Below are positions 36,239-45,547 of a stretch of 64,000 nucleotides of DNA, one piece after another. Below the pieces are notes generated by a model that saw only the letters and a program-made list of their open reading frames with translations, made no database searches and was not told the DNA's origin. Numbering within the stretch: the stretch's first letter is position 1; each line of letters opens with the position of its first letter. A program made the translations under genes and the position numbers. Source of the DNA: Campylobacter rectus (GTDB lineage Bacteria; Campylobacterota; Campylobacteria; Campylobacterales; Campylobacteraceae); the NCBI RefSeq assembly GCF_004803795.1, contig NZ_CP012543.1, forward strand, positions 2,108,001 through 2,172,000, given 5' to 3'.

Positions 36239-36961
36239 TTATTCGATGTTTTGAGCTAAAATCTGAGCTATTTTCTCTCCGGTAGCTTTTATCGCCGCGT
36301 CAGAATTTAAACCGTGCGGATTGCCCAAGAAATACGTTATCGCCACGATTGTGCCAGCCTCGTTTTTAAAATAATAAAATTTCTTACCGCCTGCGACCGC
36401 TTCCTTCACCTGTGCACCCTCATCGCCAAACGCAACGATAAATTCGTTTTTATAGCTTATTCCCACGCAGATTATCAGGCGTGGCTTGCGTTCTTTCGCC
36501 CACACCCTAAGTCTAGGGAAGCGATTTTGCTCTATCCAGCGTATATATTCGCTCTTATTTTCCAGACCCGTCGCCTCGGCAAACCCCTCGCTCCAAAGAC
36601 TGTGACTGGTATTTTTAAACGCAAGCGGATACAAATTTAGCTTAAAATACCCCTTTGCACCTTGCGTAAATGGCTTTACGGTTTCGTTAAATTTGACATG
36701 GTCGCTCGCTCCGCTAAGTGCGCAAAGCAGCTTCAGGGCTTTGATATTATATTGATACGCCAAATTTCGCTCGTGACTCTCGTATCCTGCGGACGGCTTG
36801 CTAACGTCATCCTTAAACTCATCAGCCAACTCTTCGGGCTTAAACCCGCCACCCCACTCCAGCCCGCACAGCCAAATGCTCGGGCTTTGCGCGCTACCGA
36901 TGTCGCCGCCGTCGCAACCGCTAAAACCCAAAGCCCATTTTTTGAAATTTTCGTTTATCAT
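36239..36961 (-). CDS. hypothetical protein, uracil-DNA-glycosylase-like features
   Basis: The 240-residue cytoplasmic protein is not firmly recognised. Motifs placed as in the uracil-DNA glycosylase superfamily are SIWLCGLEWGGGF near residue 28, KLNLYPLAFKN near 107, RLIICVGISY near 161 and FLGNPHGLNSDA near 213. These would be the active-site loop, the Asn-Pro segment, the core strand and the His loop. This assignment is inference. It is one of two genes between the DJ-1 direct repeats, so it may have arrived with that segment. Confidence 0.65.
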   Translation of the reverse strand: MINENFKKWALGFSGCDGGDIGSAQSPSIWLCGLEWGGGFKPEELADEFKDDVSKPSAGYESHERNLAYQYNIKALKLLCALSGASDHVKFNETVKPFTQGAKGYFKLNLYPLAFKNTSHSLWSEGFAEATGLENKSEYIRWIEQNRFPRLRVWAKERKPRLIICVGISYKNEFIVAFGDEGAQVKEAVAGGKKFYYFKNEAGTIVAITYFLGNPHGLNSDAAIKATGEKIAQILAQNIE

Positions 36962-37013
36962 TTTTTACTCCTATTGATTAAATTTTTTTAAGATGTTTAA
37001 AATCCTTAAAAAA

Positions 37014-37403
37014 TTACACTTCTGTTTTTTTGGTTACCGTATAAAAATTTTCAAAACCGCATTTAGCGCATTTGGTATAAATTTCTATATCTTTTATCCT
37101 AAAAGTCGTACTTACCGTTCTGTTATCCACCTTCTTAGTCCCTTTCGCCAGCTCTTCCCGCAACGTCTCTTGACCTATTTTTCTAGTACAAAAACTCTTT
37201 TTGCAGTTTGGGCATTTTGAATAAAATTTAAGCCCGAAATATACCAAAGGGATAACAACTATAAATAGCAAAGAGTAGCTATCGTCTTCTAAAAAATGAA
37301 CGCACAAAACGCTGACTCCGATGCCAATAACAAACGATATAAAAATAGCCAAAAACCTACCGACGCGCCTTAAATCTTTTGCGTCAAAAAAATAAAAATT
37401 CAT
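37014..37403 (-). CDS. small membrane protein with zinc ribbon, phase-variable promoter
   Basis: The 129-residue protein has two membrane segments (about 16-36 and 43-60) followed by a cytoplasmic zinc ribbon formed by CPNC near residue 66 and CAKC near 113. Its function is unknown. AAAGGATAAA lies just before the ATG. A G14 tract on the coding strand abuts a TAGAAT -10-like box about 30 bases upstream, so its expression may switch by slippage. It lies in the cassette between the DJ-1 repeats. Confidence 0.78.
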   Translation of the reverse strand: MNFYFFDAKDLRRVGRFLAIFISFVIGIGVSVLCVHFLEDDSYSLLFIVVIPLVYFGLKFYSKCPNCKKSFCTRKIGQETLREELAKGTKKVDNRTVSTTFRIKDIEIYTKCAKCGFENFYTVTKKTEV

Positions 37404-37438
37404 TTTTATCCTTTAAAGTGAAATAAGAGCGTATTCTA

Positions 37439-37452
37439 CCCCCCCCCCCCCC
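37439..37452 (-). repeat. poly-C/poly-G tract (14 bases) in promoter spacer
   Basis: Fourteen C on the plus strand (G on the coding strand of 37014-37403) directly precede TAGAAT (minus strand, 37438-37433). Homopolymeric G/C tracts of this length are the classic phase-variable elements of Campylobacter. This one lies in the promoter spacer rather than in the coding sequence, so it would tune transcription. Confidence 0.85.
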
Positions 37453-37662
37453 ATAAAATCCGCTTAAATTTTATTATTTTTTAGTTGTGAAATTTTGATT
37501 TCAAATTTTGACGAAAATCATCGAAATAGCACATAAATTATGATATTTTTTTAAAATTAAAGAATAAAAACATAAGGCAAAACGCCTCTCAAGCAAGCTA
37601 ATTCGTGTCTGCAGTACCATCGCTATCGCACATCTTATGTCATCTCTTTAACGCAACGTTGC

Positions 37663-38000
37663 TAAATTTGACTCGGCTTTGTTAAATTTAGCCGTCAAAT
37701 TTTAGCAATCGTCGCAAACAAAGCTCGCCCGCATCTTAAAACAACTCCGCGTTTTTATCGCTATTGTAGACATACTCCATCGTCACGGCGATCCTCTGGG
37801 CTTCGTTTCGCCCGTGCATATCTGCGATAAAACCCAGAGCCGCATCGATACCCGCGCTCACGCCCGAGCTAGTGTAAAATTTCCCGCTAACGCACCACCT
37901 GGCCGCACGTATCCAGCGCACGCTCTGAGCCTCTGAGGTCACCCACTGCCACGATAGCTTGTTACTCGTAGCCTCCATACCGTCCAAAAGTCCTGTTTTA
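37663..38000 (-). repeat. direct repeat, right copy (within intact DJ-1/PfpI gene)
   Basis: Partner of the repeat at 35889-36221 in the same orientation. It consists of the 3' part of the intact DJ-1/PfpI gene and the sequence following its stop codon. The copy here has four extra bases in the AAATTT-rich tail (TTTGTTAAATTTAGC). Confidence 0.88.
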
Positions 38001-38332
38001 GCTAGCAAAACCGAGCCCGTGCACACCGTGATCACGCGATCGTGTCTGTGCGCTAGCTCGCCCAAAATAGCGATAAACTCGCCCTCATGCGCAAGCTCTC
38101 TAGCCGCAAAACCGCCCGGCACCAGCAAAATATCAAATTTAGCTATCTCATCTAGCTTTCGCGTCCAAATTTTAGCGCTCGTACTGCTGCCCACGAGCCC
38201 GCCAAAAACCGAAAAATACTCTATCTCGTAGCATTTTCGCTCGTCTTCTCGCGCCCGAGATAGCACCTCTGCAGGCCCCAAAGCGTCCATCGTAGTAAAT
38301 CCCTCGTAAAGCAAAACGTTCACCGCCTTCAT
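37736..38332 (-). CDS. DJ-1/PfpI family protein
   Basis: The 198-residue protein has the DJ-1/PfpI fold: LYEGFTTMDALGPAEVL near the N-terminus, LLVPGGFAAREL near 70 and the nucleophile elbow VITVCTGSVLLAKTG with Cys near residue 103. Closest types are isonitrile hydratase/AraC-type GATase1-like proteins, but there is no helix-turn-helix domain. Catalytic role (glyoxalase, hydratase or chaperone) cannot be decided. Its 3' third is duplicated 1.8 kb away. It diverges from fhs. Confidence 0.88.
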   Translation of the reverse strand: MKAVNVLLYEGFTTMDALGPAEVLSRAREDERKCYEIEYFSVFGGLVGSSTSAKIWTRKLDEIAKFDILLVPGGFAARELAHEGEFIAILGELAHRHDRVITVCTGSVLLAKTGLLDGMEATSNKLSWQWVTSEAQSVRWIRAARWCVSGKFYTSSGVSAGIDAALGFIADMHGRNEAQRIAVTMEYVYNSDKNAELF

Positions 38333-38464
38333 CGTGATCCTTTTGTTAAATTTCGCTTCAAATTTAGCCCAAATTTGATTACGAGCGGCTAAATTTTAAT
38401 CAGATTTTTCGCATTCGCGCGGTAAAATTACAAAATAATTTTAAATCGAATTTAAGGAAAAACG

Positions 38465-40093
38465 ATGCTAAGCGACAGAGAAATAGAAGCGAGCGTAAAG
38501 CCGCAAAATATCGTAAAAATCGGCGCAAAACTGGGGCTAGGCGAGGAGGCGCTAGATACCTTCGGCAAGCTAAAAGCCAAGGTCGAACCGCGACTAGGCA
38601 GCGCGCCGGGCGCAAACCTCATCCTAGTTACCGCGACCAATCCGACCCCCTACGGCGAGGGCAAAACGACCGTGACCGTCGGGCTATCAGACGGCTTAGC
38701 GCGTATCGGCAAACGCGTGTGCGCCGCGCTTAGAGAGCCGAGCCTTGGGCCGGTTTTCGGTATAAAGGGCGGAGCGACGGGCGGCGGCTACTCGCAGGTG
38801 ACGCCGAGCGAGGATATTAACCTGCACTTTAACGGCGACTTTCACGCTATCACCTCGGCAAACAACCTCATCGCGGCGATGCTAGATAATCACATCCACC
38901 ACGGCAACGCCCTAAATATCGATCCTGCGCGCGTCGTTTTCAAGCGCTGCATGGATATGAACGATCGCTCGCTAAGAGAAATCGAAATCGGTCTTGAAAA
39001 GAGCAATAAATTTACGCGAAAAGACGGGTTCGTCATCACAGCCGCTAGCGAAATAATGGCGATCCTATGCCTAGCGACCGACCTAAAAAATCTAAAAGAG
39101 CGCGCCCAAAATATCATTGTCGCCTACGATAAAGAGGGCGGCCTCGTGCGCGCAAAATCCCTAAACTGCGCCGATGCCGTCTGCGTACTGCTAAAAGAGG
39201 CGATAAAACCGAACCTCGTGCAGACACTCGAGGGCACGCCCGTGCTCATCCACGGCGGACCGTTTGCAAACATCGCTCACGGCTGCAACAGTGTGATCGC
39301 GACCAAAACGGCGCTAAATTTAGCGGGCTACGTCGTGACCGAGGCGGGTTTTGGCGCTGAGCTGGGAGCGCAAAAATTCCTCGATATCAAGTGCCGCACC
39401 GCAGGTCTCGCGCCAAAATGCGTCGTGCTAGTAAGCACTATCCGCTCGCTAAAATATAACGGCGGATGCGACAAAGACGGCATCTCGCAGCCAAATTTAG
39501 ACGCGCTAAAGCTAGGCGGCGAAAACCTAAAAGCCCACATAGAAAATCTCAAAAATTTTAACCAAAACGTCATCGTCGCGCTAAATAAATTTGCCGCGGA
39601 CTCGGATGACGAGATCGCTTACGTGCGCGCTCTTTGCAAGGAGTCGGGGGCGGAGTTTAGCGTGTGTGAGGGTTTTTTAAAAGGAAGCGTGGGCACGGAG
39701 GATCTAGCCAAAAAAGTCGCGCAAATCTGCGAAAAACCGGCTCGCGAGATAAACTTCACCTACGATGCGAACGACCCCGTCAAAACCAAGATCGAAAAGA
39801 TCGCAACTAAAATTTACGGCGCCAAAGACGTCGTCTTTAGCCCGCGCGCGCAGGAGGATCTAGCCGAGATTTCGCGCCTAGGCTTTGAGGGTCTGCCCGT
39901 TTGCGTCGCAAAAACGCAGTATAGCTTTAGCTCGGACGCTAAGCTGCTAGGACGACCGAAGGGCTTTAGCTTCGAGGTTAGCGCGCTTGAGATCCGCGGG
40001 GGAGCTGGCTTTATCGTGGCGGTTAGCGGATCTACGATGCTGATGCCGGGACTGCCTAAAGTGCCTGCCGCCGAGCAGATGAGAGCGGAGTAA
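38465..40093 (+). CDS. fhs: formate--tetrahydrofolate ligase
   Basis: The 542-residue enzyme makes 10-formyl-THF from formate, THF and ATP, supplying purine synthesis and Fmt. The nucleotide loop TPYGEGKTT is at about 59-67, and the family elements FGIKGGATGGGYSQV near 98 and NLHFNGDFHAI near 119 follow. The length is close to the usual 550. It is a single gene divergent from the DJ-1 gene with an AAGGAAAA ribosome binding site. Formate use suits a formate-respiring campylobacter. Confidence 0.96.
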   Translation: MLSDREIEASVKPQNIVKIGAKLGLGEEALDTFGKLKAKVEPRLGSAPGANLILVTATNPTPYGEGKTTVTVGLSDGLARIGKRVCAALREPSLGPVFGIKGGATGGGYSQVTPSEDINLHFNGDFHAITSANNLIAAMLDNHIHHGNALNIDPARVVFKRCMDMNDRSLREIEIGLEKSNKFTRKDGFVITAASEIMAILCLATDLKNLKERAQNIIVAYDKEGGLVRAKSLNCADAVCVLLKEAIKPNLVQTLEGTPVLIHGGPFANIAHGCNSVIATKTALNLAGYVVTEAGFGAELGAQKFLDIKCRTAGLAPKCVVLVSTIRSLKYNGGCDKDGISQPNLDALKLGGENLKAHIENLKNFNQNVIVALNKFAADSDDEIAYVRALCKESGAEFSVCEGFLKGSVGTEDLAKKVAQICEKPAREINFTYDANDPVKTKIEKIATKIYGAKDVVFSPRAQEDLAEISRLGFEGLPVCVAKTQYSFSSDAKLLGRPKGFSFEVSALEIRGGAGFIVAVSGSTMLMPGLPKVPAAEQMRAE

Positions 40094-40806
40094 AACGAGC
40101 GCCGATCCGTCAAACCGGCCCGCAAATTTGGCGGCTCGGCGGAGTTTGATTTCTAAAAAACAAAGGCGAATTTAACGACTCTACGCGGGTTAAAAATTTG
40201 ACGAATTTATCGCTAAATTTGATGAAATTTAACGGTATTTACGATTAAAATTTGAAAAGACGAGACAAACGAAGTCGGCGCCGAATTTAAACCGAATTCG
40301 ACATACTCGAATACTTAAATTTAAAAACGCTAAATTTGACGGACATCCGCACCCCGCTTGTCAAATTTTAGCCTTTGTCGCACGGTTTGCTCGACTCTAA
40401 CGCAAAATATATAAAGCTTTAAAATTGCCCAAAACCGCTTCGATACGATTCGCCCGTCTTATGAGCAAATTTTACGACGATTTAGTGCAATAAATTTTTA
40501 GATTTACAAAGCGATTTTTTGCGCTTACCGAGGATTTAAGCCGAATTTGACTCGGTTAGCATCGTCAAGATGCGAGTTATGGCGGCTAGCGTCAAATTTT
40601 ACGTTAAATTCGCCGCCGTAAATTCGCCCGTCAGATAACATCAAAAAAGTCGCGACATTTTCGGCGATCAAAAAGCTACAAACCGGCGGCATCCCAAACT
40701 CGCATCAAGACAAGACGGCGTAAAATAAAAACTCCTAAAATAAACCGCTACCGCATACATAAAGCCCAAATGCAGTGGCACTCCGTAAAATTCGCATAGG
40801 CTCGCA
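40094..40806. other. gene-free region after fhs
   Basis: About 710 bases with no supported coding sequence on either strand. It is rich in AAATTT and GAATTT and looks like decayed DNA. No terminator with a T run or structured RNA was found. Confidence 0.5.
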
Positions 40807-41058
40807 ATGGCCGCAGGCTCATCCGAGCCCTATAAAGCTCCCAAACAAGCTAGCGTGCGTAAAAAGCGCGATGGCAAGCGGCCTTTTGGGCGTCTTGAGC
40901 CCAAATCGGCATCAAAATCCGAGGCAAAGGCACGCAAACAAAAATCCTTCCCTAAAATGGGTAAATTTAGGCAATCCAACGCAACCGGTATAGTGAAAAA
41001 TAAGCCCGCGATGCGCAGGCGAGACTCTTTTAGTCAGAAATTTGGCGTAAAAAATTAA
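40807..41058 (+). CDS. possible small basic protein or C-terminal remnant
   Basis: An 83-codon frame encodes a very Lys/Arg/Ser-rich sequence with no hydrophobic core (SVRKKRDGKRPFGRLEPK, then KPAMRRRDSFSQKFGVKN). Codon choice resembles real genes here, yet no ribosome binding site precedes the ATG and an in-frame stop lies just upstream. It resembles the disordered tail of an RNA-binding protein, so it could be a remnant. It converges with the next gene and overlaps it by 29 bases. Confidence 0.33.
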   Translation: MAAGSSEPYKAPKQASVRKKRDGKRPFGRLEPKSASKSEAKARKQKSFPKMGKFRQSNATGIVKNKPAMRRRDSFSQKFGVKN

Positions 41059-41458
41059 GATCGTGCTTTAATAATACTACACCAAGTCCCAGTAAGAATA
41101 GGTCTTTAAATATAAAGCCGTCTATTTTGCCGAGCTGCGGCAGCAAACTAATCGTAGTTAGCGCCATAAAAATCACTATAACATCGCCCAAAATACCGAT
41201 TTTAGGTCTAAAAAAGCCGATGATTAACGACAAATAAGCTATCATCTCCACTATACCTAGAAAATAACTCGCGCCATGATAGCCCAATACGGAAGGCAAA
41301 AAGGAAAGCCATGTGCTTGAAAATAAAGGTTTTAAGGCCTCCACTTCAAATTCAAACCACTTATAATTGCCCATTACCGCGAGCACGATAACAACAAAGA
41401 GTCTAGCAAGCTTAACGTCTATATCGGAAGCAACGAATTTTTTTATGATCTTTTCCAT
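41030..41458 (-). CDS. DUF417 (YkgB/RclC-like) membrane protein
   Basis: The 142-residue inner-membrane protein has four hydrophobic segments (about 18-32, 62-80, 84-100 and 112-130) and the DUF417 element ARLFVVIVLAVMGNYKWFEFE with EALKPLFSSTW following. In E. coli a member (RclC) belongs to the reactive-chlorine response. The role here is not known. AAAGGAAACTT precedes the ATG and a TATACT box lies about 50 bases upstream. Confidence 0.85.
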   Translation of the reverse strand: MEKIIKKFVASDIDVKLARLFVVIVLAVMGNYKWFEFEVEALKPLFSSTWLSFLPSVLGYHGASYFLGIVEMIAYLSLIIGFFRPKIGILGDVIVIFMALTTISLLPQLGKIDGFIFKDLFLLGLGVVLLKHDLNFLRQISD

Positions 41459-41563
41459 AAGTTTCCTTTAAGAATTTTTATGAAAAAGCAGTATAACAAA
41501 GTTATGTGTAGACTATGTGAAACGGCGCTTATCCATTTTTGGCGGATAAAACATTTGTTAAAA

Positions 41564-42013
41564 TCAAAAACGCAAAATTTTCACCTTTTCCCACGGCTCT
41601 ATCCCGCCGTCAACCTCTTTAAAAATGCTCGCGATTTCTATATTTTTTACGCTCAAATTTCGCTCGTAAGCCTTGACGTCGCGTGATTTTAGCTTCTTTT
41701 GTAAAAAGGCGAATTCATACTCTATCTGCCCGCTAGAGACGGCTATTTTGACTAAATTTCGCTCGTCAAATTCGCCCGCTTTAGCTGCGTCGAATTTATA
41801 GCCGCGAGCGCAGGCCTGCGCGTAAACCTCCGCCAGATACGCATTTATCGCCTCTAGCGCGTTTTCATGCGCGTAAAAGCGGTCAAGTTGCGGGTGATTT
41901 TTGTAGCCCTTAGTTAGTCCAGCCAGCACGTTTTTAGCTAACAGCGCCTCCCGCCAAAGCGCTACAAACCCCTTTGCGTCGAGATATTTAAAGCTTATAG
42001 TCCAAAGTCTCAT
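41564..42013 (-). CDS. pyrimidine dimer DNA glycosylase-like protein (endonuclease V family)
   Basis: The 149-residue protein starts MRLWTISFKYLDAKGFVALW and has the family sequence GLTKGYKNHPQLDRF near residue 33, as in bacterial relatives of T4 endonuclease V (Pyr_excise). These act in base excision of UV dimers, though bacterial members of this subgroup are mostly untested. It is a single gene with its start 105 bases from the next gene upstream. Confidence 0.8.
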   Translation of the reverse strand: MRLWTISFKYLDAKGFVALWREALLAKNVLAGLTKGYKNHPQLDRFYAHENALEAINAYLAEVYAQACARGYKFDAAKAGEFDERNLVKIAVSSGQIEYEFAFLQKKLKSRDVKAYERNLSVKNIEIASIFKEVDGGIEPWEKVKILRF

Positions 42014-42117
42014 TTTTGCCTTTCGTTAAATTTACAGCCGTTTTTGCGGGCTAAATTTGGCGCGGTTAAGCCCGCAAACCGTCAAATTTATATCGCGAAT
42101 TTGCCTGCCGTATCGCC

Positions 42118-42429
42118 TTACTTTGCTAAAAACCCGAAGCGATCGATCATATCTAGGAGCAGATCGGCTTTGTAGATCTCATCGTTTAGTAAATCGTCGT
42201 ATTCTTCTTCCAGTTCGCTAGCGTTTTCGGCTACGGCTTCGAGGTGTCGCCTAGCCTGCGAAAATTCGCCCTTCATCACGAAATATTCGCCTAAAATCAC
42301 GCTAGCTTGCACCTTGCTCGCCTCGTCGCCGTCGCTTTTGAGCGCATCCTTTAGGCTCTGCACGCCGCCCTCCTCAAGTCCTCTTGATAGCTGCATAACG
42401 GCTTTGTTTAGATAGAGTTTTGCATCCAT
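42118..42429 (-). CDS. hypothetical protein with TPR-like helices
   Basis: The 103-residue acidic protein is all-helical: YLNKAVMQLSRGLEEGGVQ, ASVILGEYFVMKGEFSQARRHL and an acidic helix with ELEEEYDDLLNDE. The central helix pair resembles a tetratricopeptide repeat, so it may bind a partner protein. It has no signal or membrane segment. It lies 87 bases after uvrA's start side on the opposite side of a small gap, read in the same direction as uvrA but downstream. Function is unknown. Confidence 0.72.
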   Translation of the reverse strand: MDAKLYLNKAVMQLSRGLEEGGVQSLKDALKSDGDEASKVQASVILGEYFVMKGEFSQARRHLEAVAENASELEEEYDDLLNDEIYKADLLLDMIDRFGFLAK

Positions 42430-42515
42430 TTTTGCTCCTTCAAATTTAACGCGGCAAGTCTAGCGTAAATTTATGCCGACATAGCTTTATAAATTTTACC
42501 GATCTGCTTCGCCGT

Positions 42516-45371
42516 TTATTTTTTCTTCGCCTTTTTTGCCGCATTTTTCATATTTTCCAGCTCCTCGGCTAAAAATTTACCCGTGTAGCTGCCTGTTTTT
42601 TTATGATTTTTGGCGACCTCTTTTACGCTGCCTTTGGCGATGATTTTACCGCCTTTTGCGCCGCCTTCAGGCCCCATATCTACGATGTAGTCGCAGTTTT
42701 TGATGACGTCCATGTTGTGCTCGATAACAAAGACCGAGTTGCCAAGATCTACGAGATGGTGCAGTACGCGCACGAGCCTATCGACGTCGGCGAAATGCAG
42801 CCCCGTAGTCGGCTCATCGAGGATATAGAGCGTATTTCCCGTGTCCGAGCGGCTGAGCTCCTTTGCGAGCTTTACGCGCTGTGCCTCGCCGCCGCTTAGC
42901 GTCACGGCGTTTTGTCCCAGCGTGATGTAGCCTAGGCCCACGTCTTGCAGCGTCGTTAGCTTGCTGGCGATTTTGGGCACGGATTTAAAAAACTCCACCG
43001 CCTCGTCGATGCTCATATTTAGTACGTCGGCGATACTTTTGCCTTTGTAGAGGATTTCTAGCGTCTGCGCGTTGTAGCGGGTGCCGCCGCACGAGTCGCA
43101 GACGACGTTTACGTCGGGCAAAAAGTGCATCTCGATCGTGATCTCGCCCTCGCCTTGGCACTTTTCGCAGCGTCCGCCCTTGACGTTGAAGCTAAACCTG
43201 CCGATCTTGTAGCCGCGCAGTTTGGCTTCTTTAGTCTGCGCAAAAAGCCCTCTGATCTCGTCCATCACGCCCGTGTAGGTGGCCGGGTTACTGCGCGGAG
43301 TGCGGCCGATCGGGCTTTGATCGAGGTAGATCACCTTGTCTAGATTTTCTAGTCCGCTCAAATTTACCCCCGCGACCTTTTTTACCTTTTTAGCGCGGTT
43401 TAGCTGCTCCTGGGCTTCAGGCAGCAGGGTTTGCAGTACGAGCGAGCTTTTGCCCGAGCCCGAAACTCCCGTGATACCGACCAAATTTCGCAGTGGAAAG
43501 CGCGCGCTTAAATTTAAGATATTATTGATATTTACGTTTGAGATCTCGAGCCACGTGTCGCTTTTGCGGTTTTTTTGGTAGTCGATTTCCTTTTCGCCGT
43601 TTATGTAAAGCGCGGTTTGCGTGCTTGAGCCTAGCAGGCTTTTCACGTCGCCGGCAAAAACTATCTGCCCGCCGAATTTCCCCGCTCCAGGCCCTATATC
43701 CACGATATAGTCGGCTTCTTCGATCGTCTTTTTATCGTGCTCGACTACGATCACGGAGTTGCCTTTGGCTTGCAAATTTCGTAGCGTTTTGATGAGCTTT
43801 AGCGTATCGCGCTCGTGCAGCCCGATGCTAGGCTCGTCTAGCACATACATCACGCCGCTAAGGCCCGAGCCGATCTGGCTTGCTATACGAATTCTTTGCG
43901 CTTCGCCGCCGCTGATCGTACGCGCGTCGCGTCCTAGCGATAGGTAGCCCAGCCCCACGTCGTAGAGGAAAAACAGACGCTCGTTTATCTCCTTAAATAT
44001 CGGCTTTGCGATCGTTTTATCGTATTCGCTAAGGTAGCTGAAATTTGACTCGTCTGAGAAAAACGCGGTGCAGTTTTCGATGCTCATATCTAAAATTTCG
44101 CCGATACCGCGCCCTGCGACCTTGACGGCTAGGCTTTGAGGCTTTAGCCTGTGTCCGCCGCAGTCGTCGCAGACCTTCTCGCTCATATATTCGCCAAAGT
44201 CCTTGTAGTCTTTTAGCAGTCCGTGAGTGATTTTTAGCGCGCCTTCAAATTTGCGCAGCAGCTTGTTTCGCTTCCAGAAAAACTCGACCTCTTTTACGTT
44301 GCCGTAGAGCACGAGGCGCTTCTCGTCCTCGCTAAGCTCGTAGTAGGGGCGCTTTACGTCGATACCGTTTTGCTCGCAAAAAGCCAGCAAAAATTTATAA
44401 TAATAGCTCATATTATAGCCGTAAAGTAGCTTTATCGCGCCGCCTTCGATGCTTTTTTCTTCGTCGATCACTTTGGTGAGATCCAGGCTATATCTGATGC
44501 CAAGACCATCGCACCTCTCGCACGCGCCTTTTGGGGAGTTAAAGCTAAAGCTAAGCGGCTCAAGCGGCGTAAATGAAATTTTACAATCAAAGCACGCCGA
44601 GTGCTCGCTGTAGTGGATGAAGCTCTCTTTTAGTCCGAGTTCTTCGGCATTTGCGATCTCGATCTCGACCTCGCCGTAGCTCTCTCCTAGCGCTTTTTCC
44701 ACGTCTTGAGCTAGGCGCTGCGCGTTACCCGCGTCTATCACGATGCGGTCTACGATGAGCTTTATCGTGTGCTTTTTGGTTTTGGCTAGCTCGATCTCCT
44801 CGTCTAGGCGCACCTGCACGCCGTCTATCTGGGCGCGCACGTAGCCTTTACCGCGTAAATTTTCGATCAAATCCGCCCACGTGCCCTTTTTCTCGCGTAC
44901 GAGCGGAGCGTAGATGACGACTTTGGCGCCTTGGGGTAGCTTTTGGATCTCGTTTATGATATCGCTAGCCGACATTTTGGAGATCGGTTTGCCGCACTTG
45001 TGGCAGTGCTGGATGCCGACCCTTGCGTATAGAAGGCGCAGATAGTCGTAAATTTCCGTTATCGTGCCCACGGTCGAGCGCGGGTTTTTGGACGTGGTTT
45101 TTTGATCTATCGCGATAGCGGGCGTGAGACCCTCGATCTTATCGACGTCGGGCTTACCTACGCGGTCTAGAAACTGCCTAGCGTAGCTACTAAGGCTCTC
45201 CATATACCTGCGCTGCCCCTCGGCATAAAGCGTATCAAACGCTAGCGTGCTCTTGCCGCTGCCGCTAAGCCCGGTGAAAACTACGAGCTTGTTTTTCGGT
45301 ATCTCTAAATTTAAATTTTTTAGGTTGTGCTCGCGCGCGCCCGTGATTTTTATGGTGTCGTTTGCGTTCAT
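42516..45371 (-). CDS. uvrA: excinuclease ABC subunit A
   Basis: The 951-residue damage sensor of nucleotide excision repair has two ABC modules: Walker [10 protein letters not shown] near residue 34 and GVSGSGKSS near 637, with ABC signatures [13 protein letters not shown] and [14 protein letters not shown]. Zinc-binding cysteines are seen at CHKCGKP, CFDCKIS...CERC, CDDCGGH and CEKCQGEGE...CDSCGG. The length is normal. It is read on the minus strand and diverges from the DASS transporter gene. Confidence 0.97.
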   Translation of the reverse strand: MNANDTIKITGAREHNLKNLNLEIPKNKLVVFTGLSGSGKSTLAFDTLYAEGQRRYMESLSSYARQFLDRVGKPDVDKIEGLTPAIAIDQKTTSKNPRSTVGTITEIYDYLRLLYARVGIQHCHKCGKPISKMSASDIINEIQKLPQGAKVVIYAPLVREKKGTWADLIENLRGKGYVRAQIDGVQVRLDEEIELAKTKKHTIKLIVDRIVIDAGNAQRLAQDVEKALGESYGEVEIEIANAEELGLKESFIHYSEHSACFDCKISFTPLEPLSFSFNSPKGACERCDGLGIRYSLDLTKVIDEEKSIEGGAIKLLYGYNMSYYYKFLLAFCEQNGIDVKRPYYELSEDEKRLVLYGNVKEVEFFWKRNKLLRKFEGALKITHGLLKDYKDFGEYMSEKVCDDCGGHRLKPQSLAVKVAGRGIGEILDMSIENCTAFFSDESNFSYLSEYDKTIAKPIFKEINERLFFLYDVGLGYLSLGRDARTISGGEAQRIRIASQIGSGLSGVMYVLDEPSIGLHERDTLKLIKTLRNLQAKGNSVIVVEHDKKTIEEADYIVDIGPGAGKFGGQIVFAGDVKSLLGSSTQTALYINGEKEIDYQKNRKSDTWLEISNVNINNILNLSARFPLRNLVGITGVSGSGKSSLVLQTLLPEAQEQLNRAKKVKKVAGVNLSGLENLDKVIYLDQSPIGRTPRSNPATYTGVMDEIRGLFAQTKEAKLRGYKIGRFSFNVKGGRCEKCQGEGEITIEMHFLPDVNVVCDSCGGTRYNAQTLEILYKGKSIADVLNMSIDEAVEFFKSVPKIASKLTTLQDVGLGYITLGQNAVTLSGGEAQRVKLAKELSRSDTGNTLYILDEPTTGLHFADVDRLVRVLHHLVDLGNSVFVIEHNMDVIKNCDYIVDMGPEGGAKGGKIIAKGSVKEVAKNHKKTGSYTGKFLAEELENMKNAAKKAKKK

Positions 45372-45547
45372 TTTCGCTTCCGTGATTTTAAAATTTTAAC
45401 CCGTCATTATATCCAAAATCGCTTTAATCAAAATCGCTGTTACTTTTATCAACACTTTAATAAAAAATCAATTTATATGTAAAATAGATTTTTAAGTTAT
45501 AAGCTTTTTAAAGCTATTATAAATTTATCCCAAACATAGGAGTTTTT

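Noticed and set aside
40775-40993. 72-codon plus-strand ORF overlapping the basic ORF
   Set aside because: Out of frame with the more protein-like 40807 frame and without a ribosome binding site.
42603-43947. Several plus-strand ORFs opposite uvrA
   Set aside because: Antisense shadows of a well-conserved gene with no motifs of their own.
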